Source: Fibrobacter sp. (GTDB taxonomy: Bacteria; Fibrobacterota; Fibrobacteria; Fibrobacterales; Fibrobacteraceae). From it: DNA of 41,379 bases. The notes under the pieces are model-generated. The model ran no database searches. It was not told where the DNA came from and saw nothing but the letters and a program-made list of their open reading frames with translations. Positions 32,997 to 39,281 of the stretch are shown in pieces (position 1 is the stretch's first letter; every line of letters begins with the position of its first letter). The stretch is taken from positions 1-41,379 of the forward strand of contig JAFVTX010000024.1 in the NCBI GenBank assembly GCA_017503015.1. The letters run 5' to 3'. A program made the position numbers and the translations under genes.

Positions 32997-34379
32997 ATGG
33001 TAAGGTTTATTTCGCCGTTCTTGCGCATGGCCTTGTTCCTTGTGCTGTTTGCCCTTGTGGCCTGTTCCGATGATTCTTCCAGTTCAGCTAGTTTCGAAGG
33101 CGTCGCCCGTTATACGGTCATTATCTATGGCCAGAATGGCGGGGACATGGAAGAGAGTATCGAAGCGACGATGAAAGATGTCAGGGATGTCATCGGAGAC
33201 GAAAAAGATGTCCGTGTCCTGGTCGTCTATAAATATGGCTTGGATGGCAAAGACTTTGATGGAACCATGGCATACCCCGGACAGTTGCTGTTCTTTGAAC
33301 TCACGAAGAATACCGACTTGTCTTCCATGAAAGATTCTGTAGCCATTGTAAAGGACTCCATCAAGTTCTATGATCCGGATTACTTGGCTTCTGTGATTAA
33401 CTACGCACACGACAGCTTGCCGGCTCAGGAATACCTCTTTTTCCTGGAAGCCCATGGGGAGGGATTCAGTTTTGAGAGCGACTACCCAAAATCCAAGCGC
33501 GGAAGCCTGGCGAAACAGGCGGTGATGTCCGTGATGGAGGATGAATGGGTTACTTATGGTGAGTATGGGTATAATGAGTCCATGACCATGGAAGAATTCG
33601 CCACAGGAATCAAGAAATCAAAGATTCCTCATTTTAAGGCAATTCTTTTCCATAACTGCCTTATGGGAAACCTCGAATCCATGCAGGAAATTTACCCCTA
33701 TGCAGATTACGTGATGGTGTCGGAACATTCCCTTATGACTTCGCGGGGGGAGCTAATGACCGAAATTGTGGATATATTGACCCATGACGAAGATGGTAAA
33801 TTTGAAGAAATTGTCAAGGGAGCCTTTGAAAATAGGGATGTGCAGGTGGCCTGGAAAACGGAATATCTCCCCGGGGAACAGAATGGGGATTTCCAGTTCC
33901 TGAAAGCAGAAAAGCTGGCGAACTTGACGCCAATCGTGAAAAGGTTGTCTAGCCGCCTTGTTGCTCTTTACGCAGATGAAAAAGTGAGGCCCTCCATAGA
34001 CTTAGCCGCAGACAAGTGCTACAGGGTGGCGAACATATATTACCTGTACGACATAAGGGACTATGCGCGAAAACTTGCAGAAGAAACCAAGGATGACTCC
34101 CTGGTAAAAATTTCGGCAGATTTGGATAACGCGTTTGATTCCATGACGCTTGCACGTATGGAAGCACATTTTGCGAAGGATGCTCCACTGGACCATTTCT
34201 CGCTATCCGTAGTTCTGGTAGATAGCGCAACCTACAACAGCGGAATGAGTTTTACTAAAGCAAAAAAGCGTGACTCTTACGAACTGACGACTTTCCACAA
34301 GGAATCTGGTTGGGGAAACTGGTTGAATGTGAACGCTCATGCTCCCAAAGGAAATCCCACCGGTCAGGATTTGCTATAA
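32997..34379 (+). CDS. Clostripain-family (C11) peptidase lipoprotein
   Basis: A 460-residue surface or periplasmic lipoprotein (LFALVAC, then SDDSSSSAS). The caspase-like C11 fold is supported by the first strand YTVIIYGQNGGDMEESIEAT, the catalytic His153 in FFLEAHGEGFS, and the catalytic Cys221 in LFHNCLMGNLES (family pattern D-x-C-L-M-[GA]). Clostripain cleaves after Arg and often self-processes. This is the second clan CD peptidase in the window after PorU. The partner lipoprotein 14 bp upstream shares the same post-lipobox signature, so they may act together. A strong terminator follows. Confidence 0.88.
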   Translation: MVRFISPFLRMALFLVLFALVACSDDSSSSASFEGVARYTVIIYGQNGGDMEESIEATMKDVRDVIGDEKDVRVLVVYKYGLDGKDFDGTMAYPGQLLFFELTKNTDLSSMKDSVAIVKDSIKFYDPDYLASVINYAHDSLPAQEYLFFLEAHGEGFSFESDYPKSKRGSLAKQAVMSVMEDEWVTYGEYGYNESMTMEEFATGIKKSKIPHFKAILFHNCLMGNLESMQEIYPYADYVMVSEHSLMTSRGELMTEIVDILTHDEDGKFEEIVKGAFENRDVQVAWKTEYLPGEQNGDFQFLKAEKLANLTPIVKRLSSRLVALYADEKVRPSIDLAADKCYRVANIYYLYDIRDYARKLAEETKDDSLVKISADLDNAFDSMTLARMEAHFAKDAPLDHFSLSVVLVDSATYNSGMSFTKAKKRDSYELTTFHKESGWGNWLNVNAHAPKGNPTGQDLL

Positions 34380-34381
34380 AG

Positions 34382-34414
34382 AAAAAAAATCCCGGCTTGG
34401 CCGGGAATTTTTTT
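34382..34414. terminator. Bidirectional Rho-independent terminator
   Basis: An A8 run, then CCCGGC, loop TTG, GCCGGG, then AATTTTTTT. It ends the clostripain operon and overlaps the stop codon of the decayed minus-strand fragment. Confidence 0.85.
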
Positions 34415-34518
34415 ATGCCTTAATCACCGTATCCTTGGCAAGAACTACGATGCCGGAATCGGTTACGTGGAATAGCTTTTCGCTGTCCAGACCGTAGTCC
34501 AGATAACTTCGTAAATCA
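34413..34518 (-). pseudogene. Decayed C-terminal coding fragment
   Basis: A minus-strand frame of about 34 codons ends in TAA at 34413-34415 and reads INDLRSYLDYGLDSEKLFHV, then TDSGIVVLAKDTVIKA. This looks like the end of a real protein; F-x-V-T-x-S-G-I-x-V-[VL] is similar to the tail of glucose-1-phosphate adenylyltransferase (GlgC). It has no start, and a different frame with coding-like sequence runs into it. It is best read as a remnant, and the GlgC link is weak. Confidence 0.4.
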
Positions 34519-34578
34519 TTTATCCAAGTCTGCCCACATTTCGTCCATGTCCGTATAGCGCTTGGTCTTTGGGTCGGC
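34516..34578 (-). pseudogene. In-frame antitoxin tail after TAG
   Basis: Twenty sense codons and TGA in the antitoxin frame directly after its TAG. The peptide KRYTDMDEMWADLDK resembles the end of RelB-family antitoxins. It is either the true C-terminus cut off by a nonsense mutation or a leftover of a neighbouring module. Confidence 0.4.
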
Positions 34579-34872
34579 CTACACGGCCACCTTGAAGATT
34601 ATTCCGCCGGTCACGTAGCGGTGGATGATGGAGTTGATGAGGGTCTGGTAGGGCATTCCGGCGGCCTTCGCCATCTTCTTGATGCCGTCCAGGTCGTCCA
34701 ACTGCATACGGATGGTGATGTTCTTCGCCGAGGCGGACATGATGTCTGCACGGATACGCTCTTCTTCCCCTTTTGGGAGCGGAACGGCCTCGCCGTTCTC
34801 GACAGCTTCCATGAGGGCGCGTTCCTCTTCGTCAATCGGCTCATCTAAGAATTTTGAGTTCTCCATTTTCAT
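34579..34872 (-). CDS. CopG-type ribbon-helix-helix antitoxin-like protein, no visible toxin
   Basis: A 97-residue protein. The C-terminal half ITIRMQLDDLDGIKKMAKAA, then GMPYQTLINSIIHRYVTG is the ribbon-helix-helix signature of CopG-type antitoxins of type II systems. The N-terminus is acidic. Ribosome site GAGG precedes the ATG. The frame ends in TAG at 34579-34581 but continues for 20 codons (ADPKTKRYTDMDEMWADLDK) before TGA. That tail looks like the C-terminus of a RelB/DinJ-type antitoxin. No toxin gene is recognisable on either side, so it is orphan or decayed. Confidence 0.7.
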   Translation of the reverse strand: MKMENSKFLDEPIDEEERALMEAVENGEAVPLPKGEEERIRADIMSASAKNITIRMQLDDLDGIKKMAKAAGMPYQTLINSIIHRYVTGGIIFKVAV

Positions 34873-34888
34873 GCCTTAGCCTCATTTT

Positions 34889-34920
34889 TTATACATAAAA
34901 TATACATAATTTGCATATAT
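34889..34920 (-). promoter_or_regulatory. Candidate antitoxin operator/promoter
   Basis: Direct repeat TATACATAA at 34890-34898 and 34901-34909, then TTGCATATAT. AT-rich repeats next to the start of a ribbon-helix-helix antitoxin are typical autoregulation sites. Confidence 0.5.
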
Positions 34921-34950
34921 CTGTCAAAATGGGCCGAAATCACCCCCCGC

Positions 34951-35173
34951 TCCGCCCCGTAGGTTGTCCGTAATTCCCCTAAAAACTATATTTAGGGGAA
35001 TATGTACGCCCGCTTCCTCAAACGACCCCTGGACTTCTGCTGCGCGCTGGCCGCGATTCTCGCCCTGAGCCCGCTGCTGCTCGTGCTCACCGTCCTCGGT
35101 GCCGTCAAGATGCATGGCAACCCCTTCTTCACGCAGCCCCGCCCGGGCAAGGGCGAACGGATATTCAGGCTCG
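34951..35173 (+). repeat. Direct repeat, left copy (promoter and 5' end of sugar transferase gene)
   Basis: The sequence matches 36406-36629. In the coding part (172 nt) there are only two differences; in the promoter part there are more. The two copies bracket the rhuM gene. Confidence 0.9.
35002..35173 (+). pseudogene. Truncated copy of the sugar transferase gene
   Basis: This encodes the first 57 residues of the protein at 36458 (MYARFLKRPLDFCCALAAIL ... GERIFRL), including the membrane helix. It then switches to unrelated GC-rich repeat sequence, giving a 118-codon open frame in total. It keeps its own promoter box (TATATTTAG) and GGGGAAT before the ATG. It has no catalytic residues, so it cannot be an active transferase. 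Confidence 0.85.
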
Positions 35174-35412
35174 ACTTTATTTTGGGCGGCTCGGCGCTCC
35201 CGCGCCGTCACGCTCTATTTTACGGGCCCGCGTCGCGGCTTTGCCACCCCGCGCACCTCGTAAAACGGGGCCAGGCACCGCTCGCTTTGCTTGCGGCACC
35301 CGTCTCCGCCCCTACGGGTCACGATCGTTGCCGCGAAACTTTGGGGGAGGCCGCCTGAGATTGTTTTTGTTCGATTGCGGCAACGCGTAGCTTGCTTCGG
35401 TGAGCTTTTCTC
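35174..35412. repeat. GC-rich repeat mosaic after the truncated transferase
   Basis: It has no gene. It contains GCGCCGTCACGCTCTATT and CGATCGTTGCCGCGAAACT (about 35334-35352). Both occur again in the island before the GT2 gene (GCCGTCACGCTCTATT near 38154, and 38453-38471). The block looks like a decayed copy of that island, including the GT2 leader. Confidence 0.65.
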
Positions 35413-36324
35413 TTACGCCTTGTATTCTGCGATAGACTCCATCAACTTGTCAAAATCGCTCTTGTAATTGGCGTCGCGGATTACCCTGAACTTGTCATAT
35501 TCGCCTTCTGCGAAGGCCTTCGCTATTTCGCGTGTGACCTTGCCCTTGTCTTCAAGGATATCGCGCTCGTTGAATTGAAGGAAAGCGTTTAGCTTTTCCA
35601 CCCAGTCCTTCATGTACATGACCTGGCCGCGTTTCGCCTGCAACTCAGCGTAGTCCAGATACATGGTGACAATCCTGTTTAGGGTGTTCGCCAACCCCAT
35701 ATTCATCTTTTTGCTGTCTGCGCGGGAGTATATGATTTCTGCGGCGGTCTGGTGCGTTACGGCATAGTGCATCTTGTTCTGCACCGTTGCGAAGAAATCT
35801 TGCGTAATCTGGCTGTCTGGACTGTAGTCGGCGCTGCATCTGGCGTAGATGTCCGTGATTTTCTGGTAAAAACGGCGCTCGCTCGCCCTGATTTCGCGGA
35901 TACGTTCGAGCTGCTCCTCGAAGTAGTCCTTGCCGAAGAAATTCTGCGGCTCTTTCAGGCGTTCGTCGTTCATGGCGAAGCCCTTGATTATGTATTCCTT
36001 TAGGACCTGCGTGGCCCAGATGCGGAACATGGTTGCTTTTTTCGAGTTGATGCGGTAGCCCACCGCGATAATGGCATCGAGATTGTAGATGTTGGTTTGA
36101 TAGTTCTTGCCGTCAGAAGCAGTTGTTTCCATTTTGGAAACAACTGACGACTCCTGCAATTCGCCATCGGCAAAGATGTTCTTCAGATGCTTTGAAATGG
36201 CCGCCTTCTGCACATCGAAAAGCTCGGCCATCTTGGCCTGGGTTAGCCAGAGATTCTCATTTTGCAGCAGGATCTCAACCTTGACTTCTGCATTGTCGGT
36301 TTTGTACAGTAAAATCTCGTTCAT
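35413..36324 (-). CDS. rhuM: RhuM-family (virulence protein RhuM-like) protein
   Basis: A 303-residue cytosolic protein. The N-terminus (LLQNENLWLTQAKMAELFDV, then QKAAISKHLKNIFADGEL) is a DNA-binding-like helix-turn-helix segment common to RhuM and Bro-N-like proteins. It is followed by the diagnostic YNLDAIIAVGYRINSKKATM and FRIWATQVLKEYIIKGFAMN. The family is named from Salmonella SPI-3, but its members occur mostly in mobile or defence-associated regions and their function is unknown. ATG 36324 has a TATATTTG box 8 nt upstream; an in-frame TTG upstream is less likely. It is flanked by direct repeats, so it may be cargo of a transposition or recombination event. Confidence 0.88.
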   Translation of the reverse strand: MNEILLYKTDNAEVKVEILLQNENLWLTQAKMAELFDVQKAAISKHLKNIFADGELQESSVVSKMETTASDGKNYQTNIYNLDAIIAVGYRINSKKATMFRIWATQVLKEYIIKGFAMNDERLKEPQNFFGKDYFEEQLERIREIRASERRFYQKITDIYARCSADYSPDSQITQDFFATVQNKMHYAVTHQTAAEIIYSRADSKKMNMGLANTLNRIVTMYLDYAELQAKRGQVMYMKDWVEKLNAFLQFNERDILEDKGKVTREIAKAFAEGEYDKFRVIRDANYKSDFDKLMESIAEYKA

Positions 36325-36405
36325 ACTGCACAAATATACACTAATCAGCTGCAGGAGTCAAGGGGTCTGGCATAAAAACGCCAAATTCGCCTATACGGCA
36401 CTCAT

Positions 36406-36629
36406 TCCGCCCCCGTAGGTTGTCCGAAATCCACCGAAAACCTATATTTGGGGGAATATGTACGCCCGCTTCCTCAAACGACCCCTGGACTTCTGCTGCG
36501 CGCTGGCCGCGATTCTCGCCCTGAGCCCGCTGCTGCTCGTGCTCACCGTCCTCGGCGCCGTCAAGATGCATGGCAACCCCTTCTTCACGCAGCCCCGCCC
36601 GGGCAAGGGCGAAAGGATATTCAGGCTCG
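36406..36629 (+). repeat. Direct repeat, right copy (promoter and 5' end of intact sugar transferase gene)
   Basis: The counterpart of 34951-35173. The distance between copies is about 1.45 kb, which is the unit that homologous recombination could remove. Confidence 0.9.
36443..36448 (+). promoter_or_regulatory. Promoter box next to the sugar transferase start
   Basis: CTATATTTGGGGGAATATG: TATATTTG fits TAnnTTTG and TATATT ends 9 nt before the ATG, so the G-run is at once a possible ribosome site and the start of the mRNA. Confidence 0.55.
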
Positions 36630-37141
36630 TCAAGTTCCGCACCATGACCAACGAGCGTGACGCGCAGGGGAACCTGCTCCCCGACGACGTGCGGCTGAAC
36701 GCCTACGGCAAGTTCCTCCGCTCCACCAGCCTCGACGAACTGCCCGAACTCTTCAACATCCTCAAGGGCGACATGGCCGTAATCGGGCCAAGGCCCCAGC
36801 TCGTGCGCGACATGGTGTTCATGACGGCCGAACAGCGCAGGCGGCACACCGTGCGGCAGGGACTCAGCGGGCTTGCGCAGGTGAACGGGCGCAACGCCGT
36901 CACCTGGGAATCGAAAATCGCCTACGACCTGCAGTACATCGAGAAAATCACCCTCCTCGGCGACATCAGGATAATCCTCACCACTCTCGGCAAGGTGTTC
37001 AAGCGCGACGGTATCACCGAAGAAGGTTCCGACACCGCTACCGACCTCGGCGACTACCTGCTCGCAAGCGGCAAGATCACCCGCGAACAGTACGACCGCG
37101 GGCAACAGGAGGCCAGGCGCCTCATCGCGGAGGCGTCATGA
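36458..37141 (+). CDS. Bacterial sugar transferase (initiating phosphoglycosyl transferase)
   Basis: A 227-residue membrane-anchored enzyme that transfers a phospho-sugar to undecaprenyl phosphate, the first step of capsule, O-antigen or exopolysaccharide units. One N-terminal hydrophobic helix (about 10-35) is followed by the family core: FFTQPRPGKGERIFRLVKFRTM, LRSTSLDELPELFNILKGDM with the catalytic Asp-Glu, and VIGPRPQLV, then RQGLSGLAQVNGRNA. The C-terminal tail is longer than in the smallest PglC-like members. It opens the polysaccharide locus that continues to the right edge. Its stop is two bases from the convergent Rpn stop. Confidence 0.93.
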   Translation: MYARFLKRPLDFCCALAAILALSPLLLVLTVLGAVKMHGNPFFTQPRPGKGERIFRLVKFRTMTNERDAQGNLLPDDVRLNAYGKFLRSTSLDELPELFNILKGDMAVIGPRPQLVRDMVFMTAEQRRRHTVRQGLSGLAQVNGRNAVTWESKIAYDLQYIEKITLLGDIRIILTTLGKVFKRDGITEEGSDTATDLGDYLLASGKITREQYDRGQQEARRLIAEAS

Positions 37142-37143
37142 AA

Positions 37144-38040
37144 CTAGCGTTTTTCGCGGTTTTCCGAGGCCATCTTGGAAAAATGCTCGGCTTCGGCCGC
37201 GGTAAGCTTGCCTGCGGCAACCAGGATCTTCAGAAGGTCGTCTTGGCCTTCCGCATAGGCGCCCTGCCGCTCGTAAAGCAAATCGGTCATACCGTCAACC
37301 TCGTTCAGAAGAATTTCGTCGGTGAACGCCGTAAAAGATACATCCTTGACAAAGTCCTTGTCAAGCAGTTTTTTCAGCCTATCGGCAGGGATATCCCGTT
37401 CCTCGAGGACATCGCGAAACACGCGCAGCATTTCCGCCCTGTCGGACCGCTCGCGAAGCGCCGTGGGGGTGCGGTCCTTGATAGAGAAGAACTTTTCCAG
37501 TTCCACCAGGTAGATATCCAGCTTGTCATAGGGCACTCGGCCGTTCCTGTTGAGCCCCACATGGTGCAGGTAGGTGTCCTGTTCCCGCAAGAACTGGTTT
37601 TCGGTCAGGATAGAGAGCACGTAGACGTGCGGCAGCCTGTAGGTCTGCGACTTCTTGACCGTGCGGGAAATCACCCTCGACGTATAGTAGACGAGCCTGT
37701 CAACAAAGAACTTGTTGTGGCACTGCTGAACCTCGATAAGGATGGGGTTGCCCGCCTCCGTCGTGCCGTAGATGTCGAAAATGGCGGTCTTGTCGTCCAG
37801 GACGCCGGGGTTCTCCTGGACGCCCAGGGTGAACGACCCGATTGCGTCTGCACCCGCGAGCCCGAGCATGGCGTTCAGGAACTTCACCGTCCGTTCAGGC
37901 TTCGATTCGTTGGCCATGAGCATCTTGAAGATTCCGTCGCTGAACGGGTAGACGTTCCTGTAGATCTTGCGGTATTCCGCCAGGCGTTCGGGATGCTCGT
38001 GCACGTCCTTGGCCATGGCGAAAAATTCACTGCGGTTCAT
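37144..38040 (-). CDS. Rpn-family / PD-(D/E)XK nuclease-like transposase protein
   Basis: A 298-residue protein of the Rpn/PDDEXK_2 type. The N-terminal part, FSDGIFKMLMANESKPERTV, then KFLNAMLG, matches the family start. The nuclease core is TAIFDIYGTTEAGNPILIEV with Glu-x-Gln (EVQ), followed by YYTSRVISRTVKKS. The C-terminal helical region matches the family too. Rpn proteins are recombination-promoting nucleases, often in multiple copies. The start ATG 38040 has AGGAGG 7 bp upstream. It sits reversed between the sugar transferase and GT2 genes, so it probably inserted into the locus. Confidence 0.85.
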   Translation of the reverse strand: MNRSEFFAMAKDVHEHPERLAEYRKIYRNVYPFSDGIFKMLMANESKPERTVKFLNAMLGLAGADAIGSFTLGVQENPGVLDDKTAIFDIYGTTEAGNPILIEVQQCHNKFFVDRLVYYTSRVISRTVKKSQTYRLPHVYVLSILTENQFLREQDTYLHHVGLNRNGRVPYDKLDIYLVELEKFFSIKDRTPTALRERSDRAEMLRVFRDVLEERDIPADRLKKLLDKDFVKDVSFTAFTDEILLNEVDGMTDLLYERQGAYAEGQDDLLKILVAAGKLTAAEAEHFSKMASENREKR

Positions 38041-38084
38041 GTATCCTCCTTCGTTTTGGGGGGCGAATTTATAAATTGTTCCCA

Positions 38085-38489
38085 CGGAAGAGTGCAAACA
38101 ACTGTTGCTTTTTTGAAGGGCGGCCCGGCAAGGTCCCTGAGCCTGCCGAAGGGCCGTCACGCTCTATTGTGTGGGGCTCCGCTTCGCCTAGCGGCTCGCG
38201 CACCCCTCACAAAACCGAGCCTCGCTTCACTCGCCGTCATCCCCGCGCGCCATCATGTCATCCCCGCGCGCAATCATGTCATCCCCGCGCGCTCTTATGT
38301 CATCCCCGCGAAGGCGGGGATCTCCTTGCTCGTTCCGCGAGTCTCGGCCCCGACACGACCGCTCGGCGTAAAGTCAGGTCGAAGCCTTTTGGTATCGCCT
38401 CGCTCTCGCCAACACGACTCGTTAAGACGAGTCGCTTATGGCTCACGGGGTAACGATCGTTGCCGCGAAACTCTGGAGGATGCCGCCTG
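38085..38489. repeat. Repeat island upstream of the GT2 gene
   Basis: About 450 bp without a credible gene. It contains GTCCCTGAGCCTGCCGAAGG near 38132, similar to a dispersed palindrome known from many bacteria. It also has GCCGTCACGCTCTATT, a 21-bp tandem array (38236-38325), and CGATCGTTGCCGCGAAACT (38453-38471) followed by GGAGG. Confidence 0.75.
38236..38325. repeat. 21-bp tandem array ending in a full palindrome
   Basis: Three 21-bp units start GTCATCCCCGCGCGC (38236, 38257, 38278) and differ in their last six bases. A fourth unit at 38299-38325 is the complete palindrome GTCATCCCCGC-GAA-GGCGGGGATC. The spacing and palindromes do not fit a CRISPR. Confidence 0.9.
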
Positions 38490-39281
38490 ATGTACGGTCT
38501 TGTCTCCATAATCATGCCCAGCTACAACACGGGTCGGTTCATCACCGAGTCGATACAGTCCGTATTGGCCCAGACCTACACGAACTGGGAACTGATTATC
38601 GTTGACGACGCCAGCACCGACAACACCGATGAGGTTGTTGCCCCCTATTGTCATCCCCGCGAAGGCGGGGATCTCCCGTCATCAAAAATCCATTACCTCA
38701 AAAACGCCCAAAACTGCGGTGCAGCCTTCTCCCGCAACCGCGCCCTCGCACAGGCAAAAGGCAAATGGATAGCCTTCCTTGATAGCGACGACCTATGGGC
38801 CCCCGAAAAACTCGAAAAACAACTCAAGTTCATGGCCGAAAACGACTATGCCTTCAGTTATACCCAATACGAAGAAATTGACGAAAACGGCAAGCCGACA
38901 GGAACGCTCGTGGGCGGCCCAAGACGCATCACCAAGACGGGAATGTTCAACTACTGCTGGCCAGGTTGCCTGACCGTGATGTATGACCGCGAAATCGTGG
39001 GAGATATCCAGATTGCCGACATTCGCAAGAACAACGATTACGCTATATGGCTCAAGGCATGCCGCAAGGCGGAATGCTACCTGCTCCCTGAAACGCTGGC
39101 AAGTTACCGCAAAAGGGGCGGCTCAATCAGCAATCACAGCTATGTAGCTCTTATCAAGTGGCACTACAAACTCTATCGCGAAGCCGAAGGCTTGAATCCA
39201 GTTAGTTCGCTCTGGATTACGGCGAGGAATTTGTTTTTTGGTGTGTGGAAAAAGTTTAGGTATGTGGAGAAAAATGCATGA
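38490..39281 (+). CDS. Family 2 glycosyltransferase with an in-frame repeat insertion
   Basis: A 263-residue GT-A enzyme. Motifs are VSIIMPSYNTGRFITESIQS, the nucleotide-binding VDDASTDNT, the AFSRNRALAQAKGKWIAFLD segment with the D-S-D metal motif, and DLWAPEKLEKQL. The donor sugar is unknown; it should extend the polysaccharide unit. Residues about 54-65 (CHPREGGDLPSS) come from a palindromic repeat between VVAPY and KIHYLKN, where homologues usually have a short loop. ATG 38490 is chosen because GGAGGA lies upstream; translation from 38460 is less likely. It ends in ATGA overlap with the next gene. Confidence 0.9.
   Translation: MYGLVSIIMPSYNTGRFITESIQSVLAQTYTNWELIIVDDASTDNTDEVVAPYCHPREGGDLPSSKIHYLKNAQNCGAAFSRNRALAQAKGKWIAFLDSDDLWAPEKLEKQLKFMAENDYAFSYTQYEEIDENGKPTGTLVGGPRRITKTGMFNYCWPGCLTVMYDREIVGDIQIADIRKNNDYAIWLKACRKAECYLLPETLASYRKRGGSISNHSYVALIKWHYKLYREAEGLNPVSSLWITARNLFFGVWKKFRYVEKNA
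38650..38676. repeat. Palindromic repeat inside the GT2 coding sequence
   Basis: A 27-bp sequence identical to 38299-38325. It keeps the reading frame together with nine flanking bases and encodes CHPREGGDLPSS. Confidence 0.9.

Noticed and set aside
35002-35358. Functional 118-residue protein from the truncated sugar transferase
   Set aside because: Only the anchor and the first motif remain; the rest is translated repeat sequence also found upstream of the GT2 gene.
38236-38325. CRISPR array
   Set aside because: The 21-bp units are continuous without spacers and end in a palindrome.
37138-38490. Long plus-strand open frame opposite the Rpn gene, running into repeats
   Set aside because: The opposite strand carries the conserved Rpn protein, and the 3' part is translated repeat DNA.
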